The notes under the pieces: generated by a model
What the model saw: the letters and a program-made list of their open reading frames with translations, nothing else
Database searches by the model: none
What the model was told of the DNA's origin: nothing
Made by a program: the position numbers and the translations under genes
In this document: positions 1 through 8,627 of the stretch, one piece after another
How the letters are laid out: every line of letters begins with the position of its first letter
How positions within the stretch are numbered: position 1 is the stretch's first letter
Source of the DNA: Escallonia rubra
Lineage: Eukaryota; Streptophyta; Magnoliopsida; Escalloniales; Escalloniaceae
Direction: 5' to 3'
Length of the DNA: 64,000 bases
Assembly: GCA_033065855.1 (NCBI GenBank)
Contig: JAVXUO010002826.1
Span: 124,001 to 188,000 of the forward strand

Positions 1-195
1 CCCCGTCGCCCGTGCTCCGCACTCCAACACTCTGCCACGCCCATGCACCGCGCCACTAACACAGTTGTTCCCCCTGGCTCTCTGTCACACTACCATGCTC
101 CTTGCATTGGTCCATCCTTTCACCACACCATGCGCACCGTGCCTTGGTCGTGGAACTTGCTTCCACCCACTCTCCGGAGTGTACATCATCCTGCT

Positions 196-650
196 GGGAT
201 AGGCGACTCCTCCGGGACACTATCTCCGCCAGAGAGCTCTAAGTGCTCCAGCATGAAGACTCCCCTTCCGCCAGGTAGATGGCTCCTCCGTGATGCTACC
301 TTGATGTGCTCTGAGTGTTCCAGCACAAGGACTCATCCGCGGGGATAAGCGACTCCTCCGGGACACTATCTCCGCCAAAGAACTTTTCAACTCCCCTTCC
401 CTCAGGTAGACGGCTCCTCCAGGATGCTACCTTAACGCGCTCCGAGTTCTCTGTCATAAGGACTCACCCGCGGGGATAGGCGACTCCTCCGAGATACTAT
501 CTTCGCTAGGGAGCTCTAAGTGCTCCAGCATGAAGACTCCCCTTCCGCCAGGTAGACGGCTCATCCGAGATGCTACCTCGGCCCGCCAGGTAGACGGCTC
601 ATCCGAGATACTATCTCGGCCTGCGGGATAGGCGACTCTTCTGGGACACT
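196..650. repeat. Minisatellite-like imperfect repeats
   Basis: Two short motifs alternate here. The first, like GGGATAGGCGACTCCTCCG, recurs at about 196, 342, 473 and 625. The second, like GGTAGACGGCTCCTCCG, recurs at about 274, 405, 551 and 589. Spacing alternates near 130-146 bases, so the unit is compound. GC content is much higher than in the rest of the window. No long ORF with a recognisable domain crosses it. It could be the repeat-rich part of a long LTR whose promoter lies at 1057, but no matching second LTR is in the window. Confidence 0.7.
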
Positions 651-1020
651 ATCTCCGACAGGGTGTCTGCGTGACTGGCTTACGTGCTCTGGCACTGGGG
701 GCTTGCGTTGGCACCCCTAGGGACTATGACCCACAGGTCACTCCGAGACGAAAGCAGGTCTTCGGAGGGCATCGCGCCTAGTTCGCCTGGCAGTTGGGCG
801 TCGGGTCTTCCCCATCGCTGCCAGGCCTATGGGACTCTACAAGGGCTTGGATTGGTGGCTAGATCAAGGGGTTCTCTGGCCACACCGACGCTGTGGGAGC
901 CAGTCTTTCTAGATAGACAAAGCGACGTTGTGCAGGGTAGGCTGGGTGAATATGCGATCTGACAGTCTTTGGAGCACCGACACTTGTGGATCCCTCGGTG
1001 ACGTGTCACTCCCGGGGAGC

Positions 1021-1443
1021 GCCACGTGTAGGCTAATGACATCATCATCTCAACCTCTATAAATAGGGGTCTTGAGAATTCATTCAGGACGCTTGGACAT
1101 TTTCAGAACATATTTCACTTTCACCCTGCGCCATCGCCCTCGCAGCACTGCCACCCTCAGGCTATGTTTGGGAAGCCTTTGGTCTCTGCCGTTGTTCCAC
1201 CCTTGCTGTGTCCCACATCAGCGCACTTGCCATTTGATTCGGACTGCATTTCTTGTGGCACCTCCACGTCGACTGCGAACCCACTTTCCTTGGCATCACT
1301 TTCTCATCGCGATTTATGATCCTTCTACATCCTTTAAGTTTCCAGCAACGATGAATTGGTCATTCCTGTACGAGGAAAAAAAAAGTTTGTACATGTTTCC
1401 CATAACGTACACTTACAACACGTGCACCATTAGTAGTATTTAA
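1021..1443 (+). promoter_or_regulatory. LTR-like promoter and leader
   Basis: A clear TATA box (CTATAAATAGGGG) starts at 1057. It is preceded by a CACGTG-containing GCCACGTGTA and TGACATCATCATC. A C-rich transcribed-looking stretch follows. This arrangement is typical of a plant LTR U3-R boundary. The frame open from 1072 to 1443 has no recognisable protein domain, so I do not call it a gene. Without a second LTR or a TSD the element type stays open; an ordinary gene promoter is the alternative. Confidence 0.4.
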
Positions 1444-1833
1444 AGAAAACAAAGCACAATGCTTTCGAAAAGCTAGTTCTACCACCGAAGCATATATGGC
1501 TTTATACCAACATGAATGTGAAGTTATCATGAGAAGGTTTAGGAATTCATTACAAATGTATTCGCTAGATCCCTATCTTCACCTATTTTCCCCTGAAAAC
1601 ATCACTTGAAAATTGGTAAACAACCACAATTTTCCGATGGCAAGCAAGTACGAGTTCTTCTAAATCAACTATACAGCGGATATAAAGCACATAGCCTAGG
1701 GCTAAAGTTGTCATGAAAAAAAAAACATATTATTTTCCTCTCCCTGAGGTTATCCATATTTGCAGTTCTATTATTTTCCTTTGGGAAATTAAAAAAAAAA
1801 AAAAAATTTGTCATGAAAACATATTAATAATTA
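1444..1833. other. AT-rich intergenic stretch
   Basis: No gene is visible. Two poly-A runs lie in a short direct duplication: TTGTCATGAAAA occurs near 1706 and again near 1808, each time followed by ACATATTA. The last nine bases are the left TSD of the MULE that follows. Confidence 0.5.
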
Positions 1834-2109
1834 GGGCAAATTACACTTATATCCCTGAGGTTTGGGTATAATTACAGTCAAGGACAACGAGTTTCAAAAT
1901 GTAACATTCCGTGACCAAACACTTTTAAAATGTATCAGCCGTGTCCATCCGTTAGGGTTCCATCCAAAAATTGTACTTTTTGTATGATGTCATCAATACG
2001 TATTTTTAAAATGACAATACTACCCCTTGTACTGTATATACTGAATATTTTTAAAAAATTTAAATTAAAATTTCAAGCCTTAATTTAAAGTCACAATTAG
2101 GATTTTATT

Positions 2110-2320
2110 GAAACCTTAATTTACAAATTAGGATATTCTTGAAACCCTAATTTGCAAATTAGGATATTCTTGAAACCCTAATTTGTAAATTAGGATATTC
2201 TTGAAACCCTAATTTGCAAATTAGGATTTTCTTGAAACCCTAATTTGCAAATTAGGATTTTCTTGAAACCCTAATTTGCAAATTAGGGTTTCAAGAAAAC
2301 CCTAATTTGGAAATTAGGGT
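2110..2320. repeat. 31-bp tandem array with AAACCCTAA motif
   Basis: GAAACCYTAATTT units start at 2110, 2141, 2172, 2203, 2234 and 2265, an exact 31-base period. Each unit is itself nearly palindromic (AAACCCTAATTTGCAAATT followed by its complement). The last unit is followed by an inverted copy. The motif equals the plant telo-box but is not an uninterrupted telomere repeat. Confidence 0.9.
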
Positions 2321-2515
2321 TTTATGTTCTCTCTCCCATTGCCGGTAAATCTGAAGTCCCCGCCGACCGTCGCCTCCCTCCCCCGCCCCCGCCGTCGGCA
2401 GTCCCTCCTTCCCCGGCCCCTCACCGCCGGCAGCCCCTGTCCACACCATTTTAGTGGTAGTCTTTCTGGTATTCAGAGGAAACGAGCTTTGGGTGTGCTT
2501 GTGCAAACAAAGGCG

Positions 2516-2690
2516 ATGGCGACGGACAGCAAATAAGAGATCCGAATGCTAGAAGCTCCTCTTCCTACCGACCGACGTGGTCCACCGCAGCCGCAGACGT
2601 TATAGATGCACTGCCGTACATCGACGACGACTACGGCGACCCCAAAGTGAAACAAGAGGTGGACCGGTTGGTCGAAGAAGGAGGAGGCAT
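2516..2690 (+). pseudogene. Captured MOS4/SPF27 (BCAS2-like) gene fragment
   Basis: Read in two frames, this stretch matches the start of plant MOS4/SPF27 proteins, subunits of the Prp19/NineTeen spliceosome-associated complex. From the ATG the first frame gives MATDSK, a stop, then EIRMLEAPLPT. After a frameshift it gives WSTAAADVIDALPYIDDDYG, continuing through DPKVKQEVDRLVEE before running into MULE GC-rich repeats. The family assignment is from memory of the conserved PYIDDDYG region. The in-frame stop (TAA at about 2534), the frameshift near 2572 and the missing remainder make it non-coding. It lies wholly inside the MULE TIRs, so it is a Pack-MULE acquisition. Confidence 0.75.
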
Positions 2691-2800
2691 GCGGGGTGCG
2701 GCGTCGGGGAAGGGGAGCAGGCGGGGTGCGGCGCCGGGGAAGGGGAACAGGCGAGGTGCGGCGCCGGGGAAGGGAAGCAGGCGGGGTGGGTGGGTGACGG
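2691..2800. repeat. 33-bp GC-rich repeats in MULE core
   Basis: Three copies of a roughly 33-base purine-rich unit (GCGGGGTGCGGCG...GGGGAAGGGGA) follow directly after the captured gene fragment. The repeats stay open in several frames and create spurious basic ORFs. Confidence 0.7.
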
Positions 2801-3052
2801 GGAAGGGCGAGGGGGATGCAGATGGGGTGGGGGGTGTTTTTCTTTTCTGGTTTTCTTTTCTAAAAAGAAACAATGGCATTTAAAAAATTAACTTTCTAAC
2901 ATAAGGGCAATAAAGTCATTTTGTTAAAACCGTTAGGATTTTTAGGGTTCCGTTTGTCAATGGACACAAGTGTTACATTTTGAAACTTTGTGTCCTCGCG
3001 TGTAATTACCCCCAAACCTCAGGGATATAAGTGTAATTAGCCCTAATAATTA

Positions 3053-3211
3053 TGATTCACATGCTCCACGTGCTAAGTTGTTGAACCTTCACAGCGCTTT
3101 CTTACTAGCTCCATCTTTCGTAGTATCAATAATTGGCTTCTATAAGAATAGGTGCACGCAAGGTCGGAGTTCCTACCAATTAATTTCTCCTCAACCACAA
3201 GAACTTCTTCA
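3053..3211 (+). promoter_or_regulatory. Sulfotransferase core promoter and leader
   Basis: A G-box core CACGTG lies at 3067-3072 and a TATA-like TATAAG at 3141. The MULE TSD ends at 3052, so all upstream sequence beyond about 90 bp from the TATA box is transposon. The start codon at 3212 is preceded by CTTCTTCA, and the context (A at -1, G at +4) is acceptable. An upstream in-frame ATG at 3152 would add 20 residues but lies close to the TATA box, so I prefer 3212. Confidence 0.55.
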
Positions 3212-4216
3212 ATGGATGCCACTGAGTTGATCAAAAAGCAATCAGCAGCAGAAGAGCAAAAAGAAGAGCAGCAACTCACACATGAATTGCTTGCTTCGCT
3301 TCCCAAAGAGAGAGGTTGGCGAACTACCAAACTCTACTTGTTTCAAAACTTTTGGTGCCAACCAAAGGAGATTGAAGCCATAATGTCCTTCCAGAAGCAC
3401 TTTAAAGCACAGGACGGTGATATAATAGTGGCGACCATACCTAAATCAGGCACCACATGGCTGAAAGCACTCGCCTTTGCGATTTCCACCCGTAAGCGTT
3501 TCAATGTCAAAGAGAATCATCCCTTGCTCACTTCCAACCCTCATGACCTTGTCCCTTTCTTTGAGTACAATCTATATACCGATAACAATATCCCTGACCT
3601 CTCTCACCTTCCTTCGCCTCGGCTTTTCGGAACCCACGTGCCATTGGGGTCGCTGCCGGACTCCATCCGGGAGTCCAACTGCCGGATTGTGTATGTATGC
3701 CGGAACCCTTTTGACACCTTCGTTTCGATTTGGCATTACCTAGTCAAAATAAGACCTGAAAATTTTGAACCATTTTCACTGGAAGAAGCCTTTGACATGT
3801 ACTGTAGAGGGGTTGTAGGGTATGGTCCATATTGGGACCACATGCTGGGGTACTATAAACAGAGCTTGGAGACACCCCACAAGGTGTTGTTTCTGAGGTA
3901 CGAGGACATGAAGAAAGATATAACATTTGACTTGAAGAAACTGGCTCAGTTTTTAGGATCACCTTTCTCCTTGGAGGAAGAGAGAGGAGGAGTGGTCGAA
4001 GAGATAGCAAATCTCTGTAGCTTTCAGAACTTGAAAGATTTAGAAGTGAACAAGGAAGGGAAAGCTATCTCTGACTTTGAGAATAAACACTTGTTTAGGA
4101 AAGGTGAGGTGGGTGATTGGGTAAATGTCTTCACTCCTTTGATGGTTGAGCGGCTATCCAAAGTCATGGAAGAAAAGTTGGCTGATTCAAGTCTATCCTT
4201 TCAGGGTTTTATGTGA
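3212..4216 (+). CDS. Cytosolic sulfotransferase (SOT family)
   Basis: This is a 334-residue intact single-exon protein, the usual length and structure for plant cytosolic sulfotransferases. These enzymes transfer sulfate from PAPS to hydroxyls of small molecules such as flavonols, brassinosteroids, hydroxyjasmonate or desulfoglucosinolates. All family landmarks are present: the PAPS 5'-phosphosulfate loop PKSGTTW (77-83), the catalytic His in THVP (His142), the 3'-phosphate-binding segment CRNPFDTFVS (163-172), and C-terminal RKGEVGDW (296-303). There is no signal peptide or membrane segment, so it is expected in the cytosol. The substrate cannot be told from sequence. A MULE abuts the promoter and a MITE starts 34 bases after the stop, yet the frame has no damage. 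Confidence 0.93.
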   Translation: MDATELIKKQSAAEEQKEEQQLTHELLASLPKERGWRTTKLYLFQNFWCQPKEIEAIMSFQKHFKAQDGDIIVATIPKSGTTWLKALAFAISTRKRFNVKENHPLLTSNPHDLVPFFEYNLYTDNNIPDLSHLPSPRLFGTHVPLGSLPDSIRESNCRIVYVCRNPFDTFVSIWHYLVKIRPENFEPFSLEEAFDMYCRGVVGYGPYWDHMLGYYKQSLETPHKVLFLRYEDMKKDITFDLKKLAQFLGSPFSLEEERGGVVEEIANLCSFQNLKDLEVNKEGKAISDFENKHLFRKGEVGDWVNVFTPLMVERLSKVMEEKLADSSLSFQGFM

Positions 4217-4250
4217 AAGAGCAAAGGTTGAAGGAATGGCTTTTAGTTTT

Positions 4251-4467
4251 GAATAAATTTTGGCTACTATATATCCGGGTCGTAAGAAACTTCCTCTAAC
4301 TCCTTATATAATGACAATTAATAATTGTTAAATGTTTCTAGTGGCTTTTCAGCGACAATTCTTAACAACATTTTTTTAGTGTCGCTAAATAAAAATCATT
4401 ATAAACATTTAGCGATGAGGGGTAAGAGGAAGATTCATTCAACGTTCGTAAGAGCCAAAAAAAATTC
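4251..4467. mobile_element. MULE-type MITE, copy 1 (sulfotransferase 3' flank)
   Basis: This is a 217-bp member of a family with five copies in the window. The ends are GAATAAATTTTGGCTACTA and the complement ...GAGCCAAAAAAAATTC. The 9-bp TSD TTTAGTTTT is perfect (4242-4250 and 4468-4476). Internally it has AGCGAC/GTCGCT inverted motifs. It lies immediately downstream of the sulfotransferase stop codon, so it probably forms part of the 3'UTR or terminator region. Confidence 0.88.
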
Positions 4468-5784
4468 TTTAGTTTTTCCGTTGTTTTAGTCCATCAGTTG
4501 TCGTTGGGATTATGTGGTATTTTTAATGAATCTGATGTATCTATGATGCCAGGTTATCCATCTCTTAATGTACTTTATTTTTCTCTGCTAGTTTAAACCT
4601 AAAATGATTGTTGTATATGATGAGGATTGAAAGACACTACGAATTAGCAACCTTCGCGTATGTTCCTTAAGTAGTCAAAGATGCCTACAACAAGAGAACA
4701 ATAGGGTACTTCGGCGGAGGGACAAACAACGGGGTACTTCGCTGAATGGAGTCCAGGCAGAGGGTCTCCGAGGGAAATATCATAGGAAAGGGTGTTTATA
4801 TGTGAACTTAGATTTACCTTGACCTCGTAAAGGCTTTATATATGGCTGTGAGGAGCGAGGTTACCTCATTTTGATAGGATTAGATTACGTCAATGGTAAT
4901 TACCACAAGGATTGTATTACCTAACAAATATCTACCGTAGTAGGGTTAAATTAAGTCCTTACATTTCTAGGATATGGTGAAAGGACACATGGTGTTTGGC
5001 TTATCCTACGCTCTCAGCCACCACAAGGCTGCCCTCTGAGCAGCACAGACACGCCTTGTCCGTTCGATCATGAGGCATTCTGCGTGCCCCTTTGGTTCAC
5101 TATGTTTTCCGAAGTTTTGCATCTAGGGTTCAATCTGAACTGTGTTTTTCTAGTCAAATTTGTGGAGACTCTATTTCACCCTTATCTAATTATTCATTGA
5201 TTTGTCAAACAGATCAACAACAATAGACTCACGATGTTGCCAAAAAATGGATGGTGAACCCCAATTTCCATCTTCGGTCGAGTGTCGCTTTTTGTTACAT
5301 AGAATTACATAAAAACCTTTTTTTTTTTTTTGCCTACTCTAACGAAGAGAGAGTGAAGGCAAGTGAGTCTATTTTCATAGCTTTAGAGAGTGAAGGTTTT
5401 GATTGATGTTTAGAGTCGACCTGTGTTGTTAAACTGACAAAGTCCCTTTACATTATCTCACTAATTTTTTATTCAAAAAATTGCATTTAAAATTTGGGTA
5501 AATTATGCTCTGAAACTACCGACGTGCTTGTCAAAATTAAAATGGACATATGGATGAAATACACTACTTATCAATTTCCGAATATTGTTATCTTCTTGTG
5601 TATTTATTAATTTCGAAATATTATCTCCTCTTGTGTGCATTTTACCAATATCTATGGTAAAATAGTGAGAGAGGTGCACAAATAAATATTTTTGCGCTTT
5701 ATAGGTGACGATATTTTTCTGAAATGCTCCCATACACTTTAAGCTTCTATATGCACCATCACATGGCCATATCTGTGATGTGGC
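4468..5784. other. Gene-free stretch, possible old repeat
   Basis: No coding region or element boundary could be supported. 4640-5160 has a more balanced base composition than its surroundings and may be decayed LTR-type sequence. 5318-5330 is a T run. The rest is AT-rich. Confidence 0.4.
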
Positions 5785-5785
5785 C

Positions 5786-5924
5786 TATTTAATTTACTGG
5801 TCCTAGTGAACAATTCTAAGGTGTTGGCATGTTGGGGTTGGAGCAATTCTAAGCCCCTATTTAATTTACTGGTCCTAGTGAACAATCGCCTGCTCGTATT
5901 TAATTTATTGGTCCCAGTGAACAA
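5786..5924. repeat. Three copies of a 28-bp repeat
   Basis: TATTTAATTTACTGGTCC and the following AGTGAACAA recur at 5786, 5858 and 5897. The third copy has two substitutions. Spacing is uneven (72 and 39 bases). No function is apparent. Confidence 0.75.
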
Positions 5925-6657
5925 CACCCGGCTCCCTCCCTTGGTGAGGGGGTGTGACTTCACCATCCATTTAAAGACCTTTTATTGCGATGTTTTTTGT
6001 TGCGATGTTTTTGTGCACCTTTCTAACATTATTCTGCTAGGCATAACATGAAGTGCAGCGTCCTCATTTATATCAAGTTTATTTATTAGATCATTTATAG
6101 TAGGTTTGTCATAAACGTAATGTTAATTGATATATTATTATTTAAAAGCCTTGTACGGAAATGTGTTTCCAACCGTACGTTGGGTACGTAAAATTTTCTT
6201 AGTATAAGTTCTAAAAATGTCAATCGGACTTTACATCGTGTATGGCAGCGCGCCTTCTTGTATCTATGTTTACTAGGTTTGATCATGTACGTTGCACAAG
6301 GGAACAAAACACTTTCAAAATACTGATCGAGAGATTTCGTACTTGTATACCTATAATAATTAGTTTTCGTGGTACACGCGATGCGTGTAAATTTTTTTTT
6401 AATAATATAATATTTTTTTACTATCAAGCTTGGGCTTTAGAATTAAACTCAAACATTTTTTTTAAAATAAATCTTAAATTATGAAAACCAAACATGTTCT
6501 TATATAGATAGTTATTTACCATTTAAATTTTTTATTTTCTGTCACTTTTAAAAAACAAATTAGAATGTCACTTGTCACCATTCTAGATAGATAGTTATGT
6601 AATAACAAAAGAGGTGTTACACCAAAATGACTATATCCTTATATAAAGTACGAGTCA

Positions 6658-7287
6658 CAGTGTCACACGCATCGCGTGTGCGAAAATAAAATTAATAGTA
6701 CAAATTTTGTTAAAAAGAAAATCAAATATCATGTATACGTGTTTATTCTCATATTCAGTAAAATGAATCTTAAATAATAGAAAAATAAGTTAGCCATACT
6801 TGTCCAAAAATAAGTTAACAAAATATTATTATCGTATAAAAATTGGTCTTTAAAGTTTTTTTAACTTTATTTTTGGATGAATTTTAACTTGTGAAAACTA
6901 AAGATATTTTTGTAGGTAGTTACTTACTAATTAAGGTTTGTATTTTGTGTCTTTTTTTAAAAATTTCTTGGAACAGTGCCACACGCATCGTGTGTGTGAA
7001 AATAAAATTAATAGTACAAATTTAGTTAAAAAGAAAATCAAATATCATGTATACGTATTTATTGTCATATTCAGTAAACTGAATCTTAAATAATAAAAAG
7101 ATAAGTTATGATACGTATCCAAAAATAAGTTAACAAAATATTATTATCGTATCAAACTTGGCCTTTAAAGTTTTTTTAACTATATTTTCTGATGAATTTT
7201 AACTTGTGAAAACTAAAGATATTTTTGTAGGTAGTTACTTACTAATTAAGGTTTGTATTTTGTGTCATTTTTTAAAAATTTATTGGA
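6658..7287. repeat. 316-bp direct tandem duplication with hairpin
   Basis: CAGTGTCACACGCATCGCGTGTG-like sequence starts at 6658 and recurs as CAGTGCCACACGCATCGTGTG at 6974. The following ~300 bases are closely similar. The start of each unit carries a short hairpin (CACACGC / GCGTGTG). A related hairpin in the opposite sense lies near 6373 (TACACGCGATGCGTGTA). Hairpins of this form occur near Helitron 3' ends, but I could not place a convincing CTRR terminus. Confidence 0.65.
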
Positions 7288-7701
7288 ATGTCACTTGTCA
7301 TCATTGTAGGTTGATAGTTGTTACACAAACCAAGTTTTGGCTTAATGAGTAGTATAGATAGATAGATAACAAAATTGGTAGTGACAAAAAATAATTAAAA
7401 AACTATTTCCACCTTTTGTTATGAGTTTTTTTTAATCAAATTTAGTTGTTAAGAATGAACTTGAGTAATTATTGATAGCTTTTAGCAACAAAAGAGGATG
7501 AAAAGTATATGAATTGATAAAAATAGTATGTCCTAACTAATAGTTATAATTTTAGCGATAATTACCGTGTGTTGAGGTTTGTATTACTCAAGGCCACTAA
7601 GAAAAGAGTAAAGATATGTAACAAATGATTGAAAAAAAATGGGGGAGTAAACTATGTATAAAAACTTGTAATAAAATAAAAGGAGGGAGATTATCTTAGT
7701 T

Positions 7702-8627
7702 TACTACAAGAAAAAGTATTTCTAGCAATGGACTTTTAGCGACGGAGACCATTCCGTCGCTAAAAGTCAGTTTCGACCGTCGGTAAAGATCCGTCAGTAT
7801 AAACTTTTACCGACAGGGAACCCCATCGCTAAATGCCTTTGCCGACGGATCTATAGGAACGGTTACTCCGTCACTAAAAGGTTAAATATTTTCTATTTTT
7901 GGCCAAATTTTTTAGTAACGGAATATGTCCGTTGCTAAAAAGTCTGTCGCTGAAACTCCTAAAGGTAGCCATTTAGCGACGGAATATTCCGTCATTCCGT
8001 CGCTAAAAGTTTATGAAACTTTTGACTTTTAGCGATAGGCAAAATCCGTTGCTAAAAGTCAGGGTATAAAAACCCATTTTCCCCTTTCTTTCTCTCTTCC
8101 CGTTTTTCTCTCCATTCTCTCTCTTATTTGGCTCATCGGCGATGATTCGATGCCTGTTGCCTTAATATCTTCAATGTTAATCACTGTTTTACAGGCCTTG
8201 TATGAATAGATCAGGGGATCTGGGCAGCACTCCAACCAGCCATCAGCACGAGTACTGGGGGATTAAAGCGGTGGTTGGATACACCAGGGGTCGTCAAAAG
8301 GCCAAAAGGGCGCGTACATGGGTTGCCCACCACGACTGCATTTACCGTGATAGGAGCTTCCCCACCCCCTGCTGCCCCTCCACAGACGCAGACACCACCG
8401 GCAGAGCGACAGTTACACCCAGACGACACTTGTTACATTGCGGATGAGGTGTTCCGGATGATCAACCCACAGGGAGAACAGGTAGAAAAATAATTATTTT
8501 ATGAAGTCAGTTAACAACATGAAGTAAACACGCTTACAATTACTATCGAGATTAATGTATCTGTGCCTTTACCTGCAGGGCACTGTTTATGGGCATACCG
8601 AGCTAGATCCCAATAACAGTACCCCCG
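7702..8627 (+). mobile_element. CACTA-like element, left part
   Basis: ACTACAAGAAAAAG at 7703 matches the CACTA terminus CACTACAAGAAAA except for the first base. Dense subterminal repeats of TTTAGCGACGGA / TCCGTCGCTAAAA in both orientations follow to about 8060, as is usual for En/Spm-type elements. A core promoter TATAAAAACCC near 8066 is followed by a CT-rich leader and a gene remnant. The element is cut at 8627 by the LTR array; its sequence resumes at 24152. Confidence 0.7.
8206..8627 (+). pseudogene. CACTA-internal ORF remnant, split by LTR array
   Basis: An open frame runs from 8206 to 8481. It is read from the codon after an in-frame TGA, so the true start is lost. It passes through a Pro-rich linker and DDTCYIADEVFRMINPQGEQ. 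A GT-AG intron (8482-8578, ending CTGCAG) joins it to GTVYGHTELDPNN. If the 15.5-kb array and one TSD copy are removed, the frame continues at 24152 through VNEHDQQDQGPGLADP to a TGA at 24199-24201. The protein is not recognised with certainty. Its position behind a CACTA promoter suggests an En/Spm accessory or transposase C-terminal exon. Confidence 0.5.

Larger units (their letters stand above)
1834..3043 (+). mobile_element. Non-autonomous MULE, copy A (Pack-MULE)
   Basis: The element is 1210 bp with long terminal inverted repeats. The left end reads GGGCAAATTACACTTATATC, and the right end ends in the inverse complement, ...AAGTGTAATTAGCCC. The 9-bp target duplication TAATAATTA is perfect (1825-1833 and 3044-3052). 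A 9-bp TSD with long TIRs is the signature of Mutator-like elements. No transposase is encoded. Inside are a telomere-motif repeat array, a GC-rich core and a captured host gene fragment. The right end is about 100 bp upstream of the sulfotransferase TATA box. A sister copy lies at 55849-57036. Confidence 0.9.

Noticed and set aside
1072-1443. 123-codon frame after the TATA box at 1057
   Set aside because: No domain, and its composition follows the GC/T-rich LTR-like leader. More likely transcribed non-coding sequence.
2110-2320. Interstitial telomere repeat
   Set aside because: The AAACCCTAA motif is spaced by 31 bases inside a palindromic unit of a MULE. It is not a run of TTTAGGG.
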